Of a stretch of DNA of 30,043 bases, positions 9,391 to 20,984 are shown piece after piece (within the stretch, counting starts at the first letter, position 1; each line of letters starts with the position of its first letter). The notes beneath the pieces were generated by a model, which saw only the letters and a program-made list of their open reading frames with translations, was not told where the DNA came from and searched no databases. The DNA comes from Plantago elongata (lineage: Eukaryota; Streptophyta; Magnoliopsida; Lamiales; Plantaginaceae). The stretch lies in NCBI GenBank assembly GCA_036897095.1, contig JAYMSP010001643.1:1-30043 (forward strand), written 5' to 3'. Made by a program: the position numbers and the translations under genes.

Positions 9391-10119
9391 TGAAACCAAC
9401 ATTGTAAGTTTTGATAGAGTTGTCGGTCAAATTGTAGGAGTATTAATAAGAATCTATGCTGATAATTTGTAGAAATAATTTCTGAACAGAGTGCGACAGG
9501 GCGGGAAATACGGGCATGCTTTAACGGTGTTTTTCAACTTTTGGGCCCATTATTAAGTAAAGAAAGGGAACGGGTGACCACATTTTCCTTCTTGGGATCC
9601 GAGCTAAATCTAGCATGTGTGCCAGAGCCACTATGTTGTAGGCAATATTCCTTTGACATATCTTCAAATGTGATCTATGGTTTGGGTCGAGCGTCGGACA
9701 AACTGAACTTAAATTCATGATAAAGATGTAATGATAACCTATTCAGTAAACGTTTTTCAAGTCAGAACTTGCACAGTAACACTACATCTTAGGCTCTATA
9801 CTTTTCGTCTGGAAACCTATTCTATTCAATTCAATTCAAATAATTACAGTCGAACATAAAATTCCTTATTCATTATATCTTTGACTCATATGATAACACA
9901 AATTAGAATAAGATAGTATGGAATGATAAAACTCCTATGCTATATATCTATGAGATACTACAATAGTATAATCATACATTTAATCTTGATAAAAAAAATT
10001 TATTGAATAAATAACATATTATATGAAACGTAACGAAATGCATAGAGACAAACCACCATTATTATCACTCACTCAAGTATGTTCTCTAAGATAATTGGCC
10101 AAAGCTTATCTATATACGA
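9391..10119. other. Spacer with no recognised gene
   Basis: AT-rich DNA between the CACTA-like element and the 3' end of the dioxygenase gene. The last part is probably the dioxygenase 3' untranslated region. Nothing else was recognised. Confidence 0.5.
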
Positions 10120-11539
10120 CTAACTTTTCTTCGAGGCATCTTGAAATACACGAGCTGTATAAGGACCATAAGCATTGGAAGAAGTAATGAATTCCTTGAA
10201 GGATATGGATGGGTACAAAGCCGGATTGGTTTCACTTGTCAAACATTTTGCCGGTTCAATCAGGCAATCTGGAGACGGATTGATGAATGTAGCAATGGTA
10301 GTCCTTGATACATGTGGATTGGTCATCACTCTATGATCTCCACTTCTTAGCTTCCCATTACTTATGACCTAAACCGGAAAAATCAAACATCGTTACAGAT
10401 GTCACGCTATTATGTTCCAAGATGTTTACATATTAAAAGAAGAACACACACGTACCTCTAACAGAGTACCAATGTTGACAACAAATGCATTTGGCACAAC
10501 CCCTACACCAACCCACTCGCCATCTCTAGTCAACACTTGAAGCCCTTCGACGTTTCCTTGGTACAGTATTGTTATGAGACTGGGGTCTCGGTGGCTAGGG
10601 ACTCCGAGGGTCAGGCTTGGATCCGGACAGGGCGGATAGTTATTCGCTGTCATGAATTGGACCTGGCTTATTCCTTCAAGATACCTCTTCTCAATCCCCA
10701 ATCCTTCAGCGATTATCTCTAGAATCCTCAAACTCAGTTTCTTTATCTCCACAATATATGGTTTCATTACATCCCTAACAAGTAAATTAAAGATAAATAA
10801 ACTTCACATTTTCCTCTTAAAATATCACAGAAGCAAACATACTGGAATATAGGTAATTTACCTATAACGTTTAGGATTTTGAGGCCATTTTTGAATGCTC
10901 TCCTCTAAAGGGTGACAAGCATGCTTAATATTGTCCCTCCACAAAAGGGCACCTTTCATGGCTACACCGGTGTTGCTACTACTCACATACGTGTAGCCAC
11001 TTGCACTTGCATCCTTCGCGATTTCCTCACAGGTCATACTGAATAACTCTGTTAAGGCCGCAACCGCCTCACCAATGACATCTTCTGGTATACCGTGATC
11101 AGTCACCTGCAATTTATCCCGTTATTCATGCTCATCGCAACATTTAGGCCACACTATTTTCCCAGATTAATAACTAGCCCATCTAACTCTCTCTACTACA
11201 TGTCCTTAACATAATTTATTTCCTCCTCAAAACATCTATGTTGCAATCTAAACATAACACATGATGATAACAACCCGCTACAAGATAACATAATACCGGT
11301 TACAGAACAACTAAAAACAGCGATTTACGTACCTGGAAAAAGCCCAGGTCCTCACAGGCCTTAAGGATGTCTTGTACAAACTCTTGTTTCTGTGATGCTC
11401 CAATACTAAGGACTGGAATGGTCTTGCATACAGGAATTGGTTCAGTACCCGGCCTATCTTCTACAGGAAATATATGGCTCTGAGGCACTGATTCTACGTT
11501 AAACCACCTCGATGACTCAAAGTTTTCAACCACTGCCAT
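10120..11539 (-). CDS. 2-oxoglutarate/Fe(II) dioxygenase, hyoscyamine 6-dioxygenase-like
   Basis: Four minus-strand exons (11333-11539, 10862-11106, 10456-10774, 10120-10368) with GT-AG introns and consistent phases give 339 residues, normal for the plant DOXC class. The N-terminal DIOX_N part ends in ACEDLGFFQ and VTDHGIPE. The C-terminal 2OG-FeII part has NYPPCPDPS (196-204), the iron ligands H212 and D214 (HRDPSL) and H269 (GDHRV), and the 2-oxoglutarate arginine R279. The usual R-x-S motif is R-T-T here, a conservative change. The block LLWRDNIKHACHPLEE and the overall pattern resemble hyoscyamine 6-dioxygenase and its relatives, which hydroxylate or epoxidise small metabolites. The substrate cannot be told from sequence, since H6H-like names are given to many enzymes outside tropane pathways. 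All catalytic residues are present, so it is probably active and cytosolic. Confidence 0.92.
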
Positions 11540-11620
11540 TTTAGCCTATAAATTGAACTGTCAAGTATCACAATGAAATGCCAGAACTCAATACACGCAT
11601 TACATCATGGCATACATATC

Positions 11621-11634
11621 TTATATAGTTGACC
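11621..11634 (-). promoter_or_regulatory. TATA box and adjacent W-box of the dioxygenase gene
   Basis: On the minus strand TATATAA (plus 11621-11627) lies about 80 bases upstream of the ATG at 11539, a normal distance for a core promoter. Directly upstream of it is a TTGACC core (11629-11634, read on the plus strand), the W-box bound by WRKY factors. Control by WRKY proteins is an inference from one motif. Confidence 0.4.
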
Positions 11635-11639
11635 TGTTC

Positions 11640-12557
11640 TTGTAATATACCTAAGCTGACAAGGAATCCAAATAATGCAGGCCTTCATTATATCGACAAG
11701 ATGCTATAAGTTAACGTTTCAATCTCTCAACAATTATTATTTTATCTTTGCTTAATAGAGTCTTGACGTGAACTTCTAAGCTATATGTATGAAGCTTTAC
11801 TATGTGAGCAACTTTGGTTAGGACAAATAGAAGAATATCTATACGTTAAAAAAGGTTTTAATTAGTAAATTTGTAAAATACCTCATGTTAATTGTCGCTG
11901 TCTACGACTCTATCCAAGATTAGTATATAGTTTTATGACTTTTCTTCAGTGGGTACTGGGTAGTTAATCAGTTAATGCCATATTTATTTTAGAGTTTTTT
12001 ATAGTGACAGAAAGATGTGTTATACGTACTCAGGAAAGTGCTTGACACGGGTGTATCTGAACGGGTATTTCAAGAAAAAAACTTACGTTTAGCCAAAAAT
12101 GAACTGTCCAACTGCATGTGAGTGACCGAATATGCAATGGAATTGAAGAGTCCGGGTAACATAGACGGTAGTTAGTAGGTTCCTGACTGGTTTCAAAGTT
12201 CAAACATGATGTAGTAGATAGTACTATATGTATTCTCTTAAACTAGTTGCTATGTGTTTATGTATTTATCATAAGTATTGATATTAGGAAAGAATTACAC
12301 ACTGTTATATCAACTTGTATCCATTAAACAGAAATATGAACACAAACAGTTTTAGCTACCAGCTACTTGCGATGTGCTTTAATGTGTTGTACAATGTACA
12401 TCACGCACAACACTACACGGACAGATTCATTATTGGAGCACTTCAGTGCCCAATGCTTTGGGGCAGGCTAAGAATAATTCTGTACATGTTCCCAGGATGA
12501 TAAAGCAATGAGGAGTTTCAATTATGAATTCTACAACTGAGAGAAATACATACATTA
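11640..12557. other. Intergenic: dioxygenase promoter and 3' flank of the lipase gene
   Basis: Upstream DNA of the minus-strand dioxygenase and, at its far end, the probable 3' untranslated region of the minus-strand lipase. No gene or repeat was recognised. Confidence 0.5.
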
Positions 12558-14031
12558 TCAGGTGAAGGTGTAACTTTTATTCTCCAAGATCAGATCAGGT
12601 CTCCACCACTGATGTATACCATGAGCCTCTTTGAAGTCTTGTGCACGAGTACGGTTTACGGTCAAATTAGCTGACGGGATAAGATGCAAAGGCTCATCCG
12701 AAGGCTTACCCATCACATTCAACAAAAGACCTCCTATTGAGTGTTGAGTAGCCAACCTCTCAATACTTCCAGCTCCAATCTCCTCCATTCGTTTTCTGTG
12801 TTCAAAGTAGCCAATATACTCCGAACAGACGTGATCAGATGGATTCACAAACAGACATGGATACCATGCAGACAAGATGGTAAATGCATCTCCAGAACGG
12901 TTTGTTTGCTGGTTAGTATTTTTCATGGCAAAAGCAAGTCCTGCAGTGATCACACTGCCAGCAAAGCGGATGCCATGCTTCACCTTTTTGTCCTTGATTC
13001 TCTCAATTGGAGCCGAAACAAATGGAGGATTGAACAAAAAGGCATTGAGAAAAATGCCAGTTTTTGCCATATTCTTCCCAGCAAGCATAGTCATTGCAGC
13101 TCCAAGGGAGTGACCGGCTATCCACACATTGGAACTTCTGAATGTTGCAACGACATGTCTAACAGCCTGTATGGCTGATTCAAAGCGAGATGTTTGATGC
13201 AGTCCATTTCTAACAATATGGACATCAAGTTCAAAGTCTCGAGTAAACGCGTCACCTTTTGTTATAGTGCCTCGGAAAGCGATCACGTATGTCGGGGCTT
13301 CGTTATATGACGCATGTACTTCTGATGCTTTGGGAGTGAGTTGAAAGATGGCACCAAATATGCTAGAATCAGCATCATCAATCAAGAGTCGATATAATTG
13401 AAAATGGAAAGTCTCCCACCAAGGAGGAGCAAGGGCTTGGCTACCTTCTCGCTTTTCCTGGCGGTCTCGTTCCAAAATGTATACACTCTGAACCAAACAA
13501 GCAGCTACAGATCTTCGGTGAATGGGGTTATTCCTGAAAAATGTTGGTGCAGGAATTACAAAGTTAACTATTTCTCTTAGCTGATCAAACTCTTCCAAGG
13601 GTAAGTTAACAAAATAATAATACAACAATAACAAAGTTCTTCAGTCACTGTACTTCTAAGATGGTTCTGCTACATAGGATGGGAAAGTAATCTGTAATCG
13701 GATGCAAGAAAGGTTGGCATGTACTAAAACTTAAGAACTTCTCAGTTCTCACTAATCTAAAGTCATCATCAAGCTGTGAAAATTGGCAGTTGATATGAAT
13801 TGGATCGATATCTATCAGAACAATTGCTTAGACTCAAGAGGTTAACAGTGTGAATAGTAAAACACCATGCATCAATTAAAGAGGCAACTAATGCAAAACT
13901 CGGAAATCATCATAGAATATGGTCCCTCACCAGTCAACTGTGGTCAGGTGCAAAGGTCCTGAAATATAAAAATTCTCTCTTTCAGAAACAACAGGATCTG
14001 AAAGATTAACAATTTCCTTTCCTGATCCCAT
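12558..14031 (-). CDS. Alpha/beta-hydrolase lipase, At4g10955-like (class 3 lipase fold)
   Basis: Two coding exons, 13931-14031 and 12558-13533, joined by a GTGAGG donor and a TTTTTCAG acceptor, give 358 residues. Exon 1 encodes MGSGKEIVNL to GPLHLTTVDW, and the junction makes DWNNPIHRRSVAACLVQ, the start typical of this plant family. The nucleophile is S176 in GHSLG (174-178), and FRGT (120-123) is the strand before the oxyanion loop. An Asp in NPSD and a His near the C-terminus probably complete the triad. Despite the public name GDSL esterase/lipase At4g10955, no GDSL motif is present; the fold is that of lipase class 3. No signal peptide or membrane segment is seen. The substrate is unknown. 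An in-frame stop just upstream of ATG 14031 supports this start. Confidence 0.93.
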
Positions 14032-14096
14032 AATTTATCGTTGTATTCTTGCTCCTCCTCCTGAATCCTGCATGGTTCATGATGAAGACGAGTCAT
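13944..14096 (-). CDS. Upstream ORF overlapping the lipase start
   Basis: In the probable leader, ATG at 14096-14094 opens a 50-residue frame (MTRLHHEPCRIQEEEQ...) that runs out of frame past the lipase ATG and stops at 13946-13944. Two further upstream ATGs lie just downstream. One opens a frame that also overlaps the main start. The other opens a 12-codon frame (MQDSGGGARIQR) in the main frame that stops two codons before the lipase ATG. All three frames thus carry an upstream ATG within 66 bases. This would be expected to lower translation of the lipase. It depends on the leader splice site at 14099 being right. Confidence 0.4.
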   Translation of the reverse strand: MTRLHHEPCRIQEEEQEYNDKLWDQERKLLIFQILLFLKERIFIFQDLCT

Positions 14097-15101
14097 TACT
14101 AAAATCACAATCCACATGCATTGGAATCAACAATGCAAGGTATGTCAAAATTAGAATGACCCAGTAATGATTCAATTAGAACATCTATCAAATTCAAAAT
14201 GTTGCATAAGAACACGCAGGTTTGTCAACTTCCTATTAAATTTTTCTTAGCAAATTGAGTTAAATATGAACTTTCCATTGTTGTCCCCTAGCAACTGGAG
14301 TTTCCCTTACCTTATATATCCACAAAGGTAAGAGATATACTTACAACAATAGTCAGCAGTAACTTCCCAGATTAAATGAAATCCAAACAAAAGAGACACA
14401 AATCAAAATCAGCTTCACCAACATCCCAGCACCATTCAGAAATCACACTATGACAGAGTAAAGTAAACAAAGTTTCAACCTTTATCTAACCCAGAATAAT
14501 TAACCCAATAAAAATTCATCTCTTGACAGCTACATTGTCATCGGCAAGCATTGTAGAGTGTTAAAGGCTTCCGAATAAAGCTTACAGCTAGTACCAATTT
14601 TCTTGAAGAGCCTTTTACGAATTGAAGATGCAAAAGATTCAATTTTTATTGTAGTTTAGGAGTGGATTAAAAATCAGCAGAAAGTTCACATCTTTGTTGT
14701 ATGTCAACAGAGTGAATCTCTGAAAGGCTTCCCCGACGCTTAATTTACGCGAAATAGAATCGAATTCCTCTTATAAAACACACAAAATGCCCATTTAGAT
14801 AGATACCAAAAAGCATACTATATTGTTGAATTACATTTAGATACGATTGATTGAGAAGAAGGAGAGGAAAAAGAAATGGTATTAGAAAAATCACCTGTGG
14901 AGAAGATCCAGGCGAGATCTGACAAAGAGAAAATGGCGTTTGATTGTCGTCGTTTTATGGGTGTGTTGTTGTATCTTGGAAAAGTGAACAGGTGAGGGAG
15001 TTGGGAAGATCCGAATATAGTAATGATGATGTTGATGCCTACGAATTGCGTGCGGTCTCGCCTAACCGAACCGAACTATACACACGCCCGCTGCGACGTC
15101 G
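14032..15101 (-). other. 5' leader of the lipase gene with a leader intron
   Basis: Minus strand. A probable first leader exon runs from about 15075 to 14895 and ends CCACAG/GTGATT. An intron of about 796 bases follows (14894-14099), ending TGATTTTAG. A short second leader exon (14098-14032) then precedes the lipase ATG. Leader introns are common in plants. The splice sites are inferred from consensus only. Confidence 0.5.
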
Positions 15102-15108
15102 TTTTATA
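15102..15108 (-). promoter_or_regulatory. TATA box of the lipase gene
   Basis: Minus-strand TATAAAA (plus TTTTATA) lies about 30 bases upstream of the inferred transcript start. Just downstream of it (plus 15095-15100) is a GACGTC palindrome, an ACGT-core site of the kind bZIP factors bind. Confidence 0.45.
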
Positions 15109-15109
15109 T

Positions 15110-17167
15110 GACTCCGCGCCACTAACAGGTTAATCGTCCCGATAAAGACCATCTTCAACTGAGTTCCAAATCGAGTCCAACTCAATTTGAAACTCTAGCT
15201 CAGACAACGAAATCTCAACTCCAGACCCAGCGTCCCAACGCTGCATCCCCTTTTTTCAAAATTATTTTCTTGTTTCATTTATTGATTTTCGTTTGCTTTC
15301 TTCTTTCTTCTTCTACTCTCTCTTTTCATTTCTTTCCATTGATTCTTTCTTCTCATGGTTTTCATTTATTTCTTGTCTCTTTTAGTTTTTGATTTCTTTA
15401 CTTCGTTTTTATATTTCATTAAATTTTTTTATTTTAGTTAAATTTATATCATATGTAATAATAATATTTGAAACAATTTAAGTACATTACTTGATGATTT
15501 CCAAACTTTTTTTTATTATTTCATTAATATGAATATAACAATTATATAAATAACAATATAAAATAAACATAGATTATATAATTTCTTTGTCTAATTTCAT
15601 TAGATTCTCACGATTAGTACATAGAGTCATGCATCTAGATCATACAATGTTTTATCTTTAATTAATAAGAAAAAATATTAGTATAATTTTGCTATAATTA
15701 ATTAATAATATTTAAATTCAATTCAAGAATAACGTTGGAAGGAAATGAGAACAGAAAATGAAATAAATAATTAAGTTTGAAAGAAATGTTAAAACAAAAT
15801 AGATTCCGGGCCTTACTGTTGGACTTTGTGCAAAGTTACACAGTAGATTGTAGCGAGTGGAATGCTGACGTGGCAGAAATTTTGAGACTGAATGAATTAT
15901 AACCGATGGAGATGGTATAACCTCGATTATTCCAAAAACATCCAAATGCACGAGTGGTACATTCTATAAATTGACTAATGGTGTACTTGGTAACCTTACC
16001 ATTGTCATTGCTTAACCTTAGTTCTCCACTTCTCCCCCTTTGCAATAACTCTATGGTAATTTGGTGGTCATCATCTAGATCACCTAGAGTGTATATTATT
16101 AAATTTACAAATATATTTTTATATATATAGAATAATTTAAATTTACATTAAAAAACTCGAATAAATTACAAATTTAATTTTATAGATATATATTTAAACC
16201 AAAATTCATAACAGACTAAGTCAATATACCAAAACAAAGTCAACACAACAAAGCCAGACTACATACAAAATACATAACGGACAGGGCAACTGGTGACATT
16301 GACAATTCACAACACATAGCAGCATCAGTTCAGAAGATTCAATATACTTTATATGTTTACATACCTACCGACTAAAAAAGAAGAAACACAAAATAGAGCA
16401 CAATATTCGGTTAAGAGAAGAAGTAGCAGAAAGCGTTCGAATAAGAAGAAAAGAAAAAGAAGAAGACACAGCTGAGAGAAGACTCACCGTAGTCCATAGT
16501 AGATGATCGAGCAGCAAGCAAAGCTCGAAGAAGAAGACGCAGAGAGAGTAGAAACGTAGAAGACTTCAATGATTTAGGCCTGTTTTCGATGCACGAATTA
16601 AGGATATCATAGTACGCATTCTAGAGCACGATTTAGGGTGTTCTGCGCTTTGTGAGTGTGTGAGCGCGATTTCAGCACTTTTAGGGGACAAGGGGGCGTT
16701 TTTAGGTGACCTAGGTCATCATTGCCCGAAAACTCTTTCAATTTCCTCGAGTAGTAGTGTAATAATAACTCTAGTGACTAAAAATGTAACGAGTAATGAC
16801 CCGGATCACTAATCGATCAGCGCGATTACTCATGAACAACTCTCCGGGTGATATGTTGGCTCAACTATACCAACATATACTTTTTCACACATTCTATACT
16901 AACTCGTGCACAACCAGAAGATTTTTCAGTTGGTCATCCATTCTAAAATTATTCCATGGCAAATTACGCTTAACTCTCAAGTTCTCATAGTGTAAATTTC
17001 CAAAAAAAATGATATAAGTAGCATTCTCAATCCATTTAAACTCTATAATCTCGACTTAAAATTATAAGGAATTACAAAAATGGCCAATACCTAATAAATA
17101 ATATTAACTATCCACTAAAATTATACAGTTTGTCTGAGTACACGGTAAAACTGTACATTAACAGTAA
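15110..17167. other. Long AT-rich spacer
   Basis: No gene was recognised on either strand. It holds CT-rich runs (15290-15420), very AT-rich stretches (15420-15720, 16080-16200) and a more balanced block at 16400-16740. That block could be a decayed transposon or gene end but has no coding match I can name. Confidence 0.5.
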
Positions 17168-17179
17168 CTAGTGATGGCC

Positions 17180-17194
17180 CGTGGTGTTGCCACG
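17180..17194 (-). other. Helitron 3' terminal hairpin and CTAG end
   Basis: Perfect 5-bp stem CGTGG/CCACG with a 5-base loop. It is followed on the minus strand by GGCCATCA and the terminal CTAG at 17171-17168. In Helitrons this hairpin acts as the terminator of rolling-circle transfer. Confidence 0.75.
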
Positions 17195-17343
17195 AAATCT
17201 TTTAATTTTATATACGATATATTGTAAGGAAAAATGTAAATTGATTAAAGGTAGTTCAAAGGTAACAATAATATCCAATTTAAAAGTAACAATGTATCGA
17301 CCAATATGAAAGACAAAAGTAAAACTTATAGGTTACATAATAC

Positions 17344-18064
17344 CTACTTATAGACCACATTGATTGTAGTATTTGTCGACTTCCCTTCTTCATCTAAGAT
17401 CAACACCTTCAAGCCCTTTTTTCTCGTGACTCTAGAGAAAGCAACATACAACTGATCGTGGTTCAATATTGGTGGCGGGAAGTAAATGCCTACATGGGAC
17501 AATGATCGTCCTTGTGATTTGTTTATAGTTATAGCATAACAAATAAAGATGGAAAACTACCTCCTTTGAAATCTGATGGGGAATTTAGTAATGCCTGAGT
17601 CAAAATCATACGTGATATATGAACATTTTGGATTGCATTCTTTCCAAATATCATCTTGGCATCAATGACTTGTTTCTCAATTTCACTCACAATGAGACGT
17701 GTACCATTACACAGTCCTAAAGCTTGGTCTACATTCCTCAATAGCATAATACAGCATCCAACTTTCAAACAGATCAAACGATCGAGAATAGACGTCTTGA
17801 TGTATTTAGGAATTCAGTCGAATAAACATCCTCACGCTTCACAATGCCATCCTCATCTAGACATATGCTATCAGAACTGAGAAACTCGTGTACATCACCA
17901 GGTACATGACATAGTCATTTATCTCATGTACGGTGTCATTGGTGGGAGCTAATATAGCTCTGTCCAAGAGGTATGCACCATCACCAATATGATCAATGAG
18001 TGATGGATGTATTGTTCACCATTGCAACTATGGGATCAGATGGATCATGGATTAGTATATCCCG
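17344..18064 (-). pseudogene. Helitron helicase (Pif1-like) C-terminal fragment
   Basis: Minus-strand translation gives the last helicase blocks in order: SDPIVAMVNNT next to the LTR junction, SSDSICLDEDG, then LKVGCCIMLLRNVDQALGLC with NGTRLIV (17529-17777), then INKSQGRSLSHVGIYFPPP, LYVAFSRVTRKKGLKVLI and a stop at 17344. These are the Pif1-family motifs near the C-terminus of plant Helitron RepHel proteins. The blocks lie in more than one frame, with several shifts and stops, so the gene is dead. The N-terminal half is missing. Confidence 0.82.
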
Positions 18065-18662
18065 TGTGACGACCCAGCTAATCGGACCCGGTTGAGGTAC
18101 GATTCAAACCATATTTAATTATATACGGGTTATCTAAATAAATTATTTTATTTTGAGGCGGAGTAATTCGAATACTAGTGGCCAGCTCGTAACCGCCAGC
18201 TAATTACGAGTAGCGTTGAACTATTATTTGACATTAAATTAATAAAATAATAAAAAAAAATAATAATAATTTTTTTTCATTTTTTATTCTAGTTAAGTTC
18301 GCGTCCAATATCGTCCCGGATGTCGAATTTGTATTTTTCGAAATTAATTTACGAGCCGTTTGGAGTCCAGAAGAAACCAAGTGTATATAATAGCAAAATA
18401 CCAAATATGCCCCTGACTTATTCCTTCTTCTTCCTCAATTTCTCTCTTTCCCCGTTCAATTTCTTCCGCCCCAATTCCGCCATTTTCTCCGTCCCTGCCC
18501 CGCCGCAATTCCCACCGACCAGCCGCAAGCCTTCGCCGCTGCGCGAAATGGCAAAATTGCCCTCCTCAATGACGCAGACGACGCGAGGCGGAAAACGGGC
18601 GGAATGACGAGACACGCGTCGAGGCTGGAGAATGTCGGCGACGTGTTGGTCGGCGCCTCTCT

Positions 18663-18678
18663 CGGCTATATATAGCCG
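18663..18678. promoter_or_regulatory. TATA-centred 16-bp palindrome in the LTR
   Basis: CGGCTATATATAGCCG is a perfect palindrome containing a TATA box. It is placed about 600 bases into the LTR, where the transcription start of such elements could lie. Confidence 0.4.
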
Positions 18679-20479
18679 CTCCCCGCCTTCTCTCCGCCCC
18701 ACACCAAGCCAACCGGAAAATCGAGCCGCATCCCTACCTCGCCCGCTCTTTTTCTCTCCCCCACGCCCTCGATTCATTACCGCCGCCCCTCACCGCGCCT
18801 ACTTTCCGGACAGTGTCGTCTCTCGCGATCGATTCCGATTAGTAACCCTTTCCCTTTTCGATTTCAATCGACTCTCGGGGATGGGAACAGTATGATTAAT
18901 TATTGCTTGGTGGAATTCGATTATCGTTGCGTTATGATGTTTAATTATCTAGTCTGCTGCGTTTAATTGAGCTGTTGTATGTCGTTCTCGTTATGCTATT
19001 TAATTGCTTAGTCTGTGTATTTATGTAATTACTCAGATAGGTTGCTATCCACGGCCTGCGTACGTATAATGGTGTATGCGTACCACTTGTATGTGTGTCT
19101 GAGTATCCTGGTCATGACAATTCTTGTCAACTGTGTTCGAGTGTTTGAATTCAGATTGATTTTGTTTCCTGAAATTTGAACTTGGGTCAAGTTGTGTGCA
19201 ATTTGCCGGTGTGTTGTGTATAAGTAGAGATGTTAGGAGAGCAGTACAATGAGTAGTATATACTGCTCAACTATTTCGTGCTTCCGCGTCTATGGTTAGG
19301 AAAGTAACTCGTTGCTTCGTTCATGTTGAGTCCACATGTTGTGTACGTGTTTGGTATTGTGCTACTGTGTGGTGCAAGTTGCGTCTACTTTGTCAAGTCA
19401 ATTGCTACCTGTCGGTCAGTCTGTTGTTGGTTACTGCCTTGCTGGCAGTGCGTGTGCTAAGTGGTAAGTCGCGGGTATGATGCCCGTATTTCTGTCATCT
19501 GTGTAGTAGGAATGCTTGCTGCGTATGGTTAGGCCGTATATACTGTTATGTTGCCTGTCTGTTCTTGTACGTTGAAAAGGTACTGTGTAGGTGGTTGAGC
19601 CTGTGTATATGTTGTTCATATCGATCTCGTTGAAGTCAACCTCCATCGAGTCTAGTGATAATAGAGTAGTACTGTTGATCGTTCTTGTATGCTAGAATTT
19701 CAGTTTGTAAGCCTGCCTGTTTATAAGCATTTTAATGTTCATTGTGCGCATAGGTGTTATGCGTTGGGAATGATGGGTATTTGTTGGATTGCGGAACTAG
19801 CTGCAAAGAAGTGTATTAGAGGAGCTTAAGCTGGTGGAGGAGGAAGATGTTGAGTAGTAATCAAGATGCTAGTAGATAGTAACCATGTTTAGAAAATACG
19901 GAGGAACTTGTATAAGCATTTAAATGCTATAAGGATGACCATTTGAAATAGTTTAAGTTAACTCGAGTGATGTACTGTGTAAATACTCTAAGATTGTTGT
20001 GGTCTGAATCTGATTACTATATAGTTATAAGAAACTTCTATTGGTTTAGAAAACTATAAGGTCACGTATGATTACAGTCTCTCTAAGGATTCATACGAAG
20101 AAATGTTATCTAGAAATAATGGAATTAACTAGATATAAATAAATTATTTTTCTAACTGTTACTGCTTGTTCTGATTGCTGTTGGGGGGAATTTTACGGGA
20201 AATTTATAATTATTCTTGCGTAAAAAGTTAAGTAGTATTGTCCGTGTATCAGGATTTCGAAGTTGCGTAGCGTACCAGCTCATCCAAGGTGAGGACCCTC
20301 ACTTGTTTTTTTATTTCAAGTGAGTATTTATTCGGCATCAGGCCTTGAGGAATTTATGTGCCTTCATATTGTTATTGTTAAGCTTTATATTCGGTTACGC
20401 CTAGTCGTATTATTTGACCTAACTTTAGGACTTGTAGAAGGTCCGACATTACCAATATTCCGCTGACTCTCTGATCGAC

Positions 20480-20840
20480 TCTGACCTTTGATATGATTTT
20501 TGATTTAATGACCGAGTGTGGTGTTTTGTGTCTATTCAGTGTTACTGACTGTCTTTCGGCACCTGTGTCTGTCCTCTGTATCCGTCCTTCGGAAATTGTT
20601 TGAATTTACTGACCGCCAACCGGCACCTGTTGTTTGACCTTAACTTGTTATCCGTCACTTGGTACCCTTATCTATTGTTGTATCCCGCCATCCGGCATCC
20701 GCGTTTGATTTTGTTGACCACCATCCGGCACTTGTGTTTGACTTCGTTAACCGCCAACCGGTATTTTATTTGAGGTGTTGTCCGCCAGTTGGCACCCTTG
20801 ATTGCCTTTGATACCTGTCGTTCGACACTTGTTGGAAACT
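20480..20840 (+). repeat. Imperfect tandem repeats, about 33-bp period, in the LTR
   Basis: Around ten diverged units share a core like ACCGCCAACCGGCACC, followed by a T/G-rich tail. Clear examples lie near 20610, 20685, 20718 and 20750. Confidence 0.65.
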
Positions 20841-20900
20841 GTGAATAAGTGACCATAAGGTCCTTCATACGTGTTCTGTTTTGTCTGTTTGATCCGATCC

Positions 20901-20984
20901 TGATAAGCCCTCTGCGGCACCCTGTGATATGCCTCTGTGGATTGATAAGCCCATTGCGGCACCCTGTGATATGCCTCCATGGAA
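20901..20984 (+). repeat. 42-bp tandem duplication in the LTR
   Basis: Two adjacent copies start at 20901 and 20943 with TGATAAGCCC and run through GCGGCACCCTGTGATATGCC, differing at a few bases. Confidence 0.85.

Larger units (their letters stand above)
17168..18064 (-). mobile_element. Helitron fragment: 3' terminus and helicase remains
   Basis: Read on the minus strand, the right-hand part of a Helitron is visible: helicase coding remains, then about 170 bases, then the hairpin CGTGGCAACACCACG and, 8 bases on, CTAG followed by T. A short GC-rich hairpin 8-12 bases before CTRR, with insertion before T, is the defining 3' end of Helitrons. The 5' side is cut at 18064, where a gypsy-type LTR starts in the middle of helicase coding. 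The replication-initiator domain and the 5' TC end are absent. Confidence 0.8.

Noticed and set aside
9789-9930. TTAGGCTCTATAC resembling the start of the intron-1 MITE
   Set aside because: No inverted partner or matching TTA duplication could be found, so chance or a very old relic.
12741-13580. Plus-strand open frames of 60-145 residues
   Set aside because: They lie antisense to the lipase coding exon and show no independent features.
16065-16720. Possible inverted ends of a 650-bp element (TAGATCACCTA and its near complement)
   Set aside because: Only about eleven bases match, the surrounding sequence does not align, and no target duplication is seen.
18320-18895. Open frames on both strands in the GC-rich zone
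   Set aside because: They are inside the long LTR, are compositionally biased (P/R/S-rich) and overlap each other. Non-coding leader sequence of the element is more likely.
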